Shown here piece after piece: positions 5,802 through 5,804 of a stretch of DNA of 5,804 nucleotides. Below the pieces are notes generated by a model. That model was given only the letters and a program-made list of their open reading frames with translations. It searched no databases and was not told the origin of the DNA. Source of the stretch: Candidatus Omnitrophota bacterium (GTDB lineage: Bacteria; Omnitrophota; Gorgyraeia; Zapsychrales; Fredricksoniimonadaceae); NCBI GenBank assembly GCA_016206745.1, contig JACQQW010000240.1:1-5804 (forward strand), written 5' to 3'. Every line of letters begins with the position of its first letter. Within the stretch, counting starts at the first letter, position 1. The translations under genes and the position numbers were made by a program.

Positions 5802-5804
5802 CAT

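Overview
Every gene in this window lies on the minus strand, so transcription runs from high to low coordinates: pyrK, pyrD, an APC-superfamily amino acid permease, tRNA-Val(TAC), a 142-nt spacer with a strong hairpin, tRNA-Asp(GTC), modA, a free-standing two-repeat TOBE/Mop protein, modB, and modC, which is cut by the left edge. It is a densely packed chromosomal segment. No transposase, phage gene, CRISPR array or defence locus is visible.

Right part (about 4110-5804): PyrK and PyrD are the two subunits of the NAD-dependent class 1B dihydroorotate dehydrogenase, the oxidation step of de novo pyrimidine synthesis. PyrK carries FAD- and NAD-binding motifs and a four-cysteine [2Fe-2S] cluster site. 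PyrD carries the class 1 active-site cysteine. Both starts are unusual. pyrK has a TATAAT box only 8 nt upstream of its ATG and no Shine-Dalgarno sequence, which suggests a leaderless mRNA. pyrD appears to start at an AUU codon at 5015, placed 7 nt after a good Shine-Dalgarno sequence inside the end of pyrK.

Middle (2356-4088): a 481-residue permease of the cationic amino acid transporter (CAT/YfnA-like) type follows pyrD after 21 nt. Its stop codon lies inside tRNA-Val. The spacer between the two tRNAs holds a weak promoter candidate and a 16-bp hairpin whose arms resemble a REP-type repeat and also echo the tRNA-Asp acceptor end.

Left part (1-2326): a molybdate/tungstate ABC importer operon in the order modA - TOBE/Mop protein - modB - modC, with each junction a 4-nt stop/start overlap. 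This order, with a separate Mop-type protein between modA and modB, is the one I recall from Campylobacter jejuni and relatives. modA begins only 29 nt after the tRNA-Asp 3' end, so it is probably co-transcribed with the tRNA.

Organism: a bacterium with a compact genome, tRNA genes that encode CCA, a type 1B dihydroorotate dehydrogenase and molybdate uptake, which fits an anaerobe or facultative anaerobe. The phylum cannot be settled from this sequence. An under-sampled lineage such as Omnitrophota is possible, but that is a guess. The content is mostly ordinary. The interest lies in the start codons, the tRNA/CDS junctions and the inter-tRNA hairpin rather than in a new gene system.
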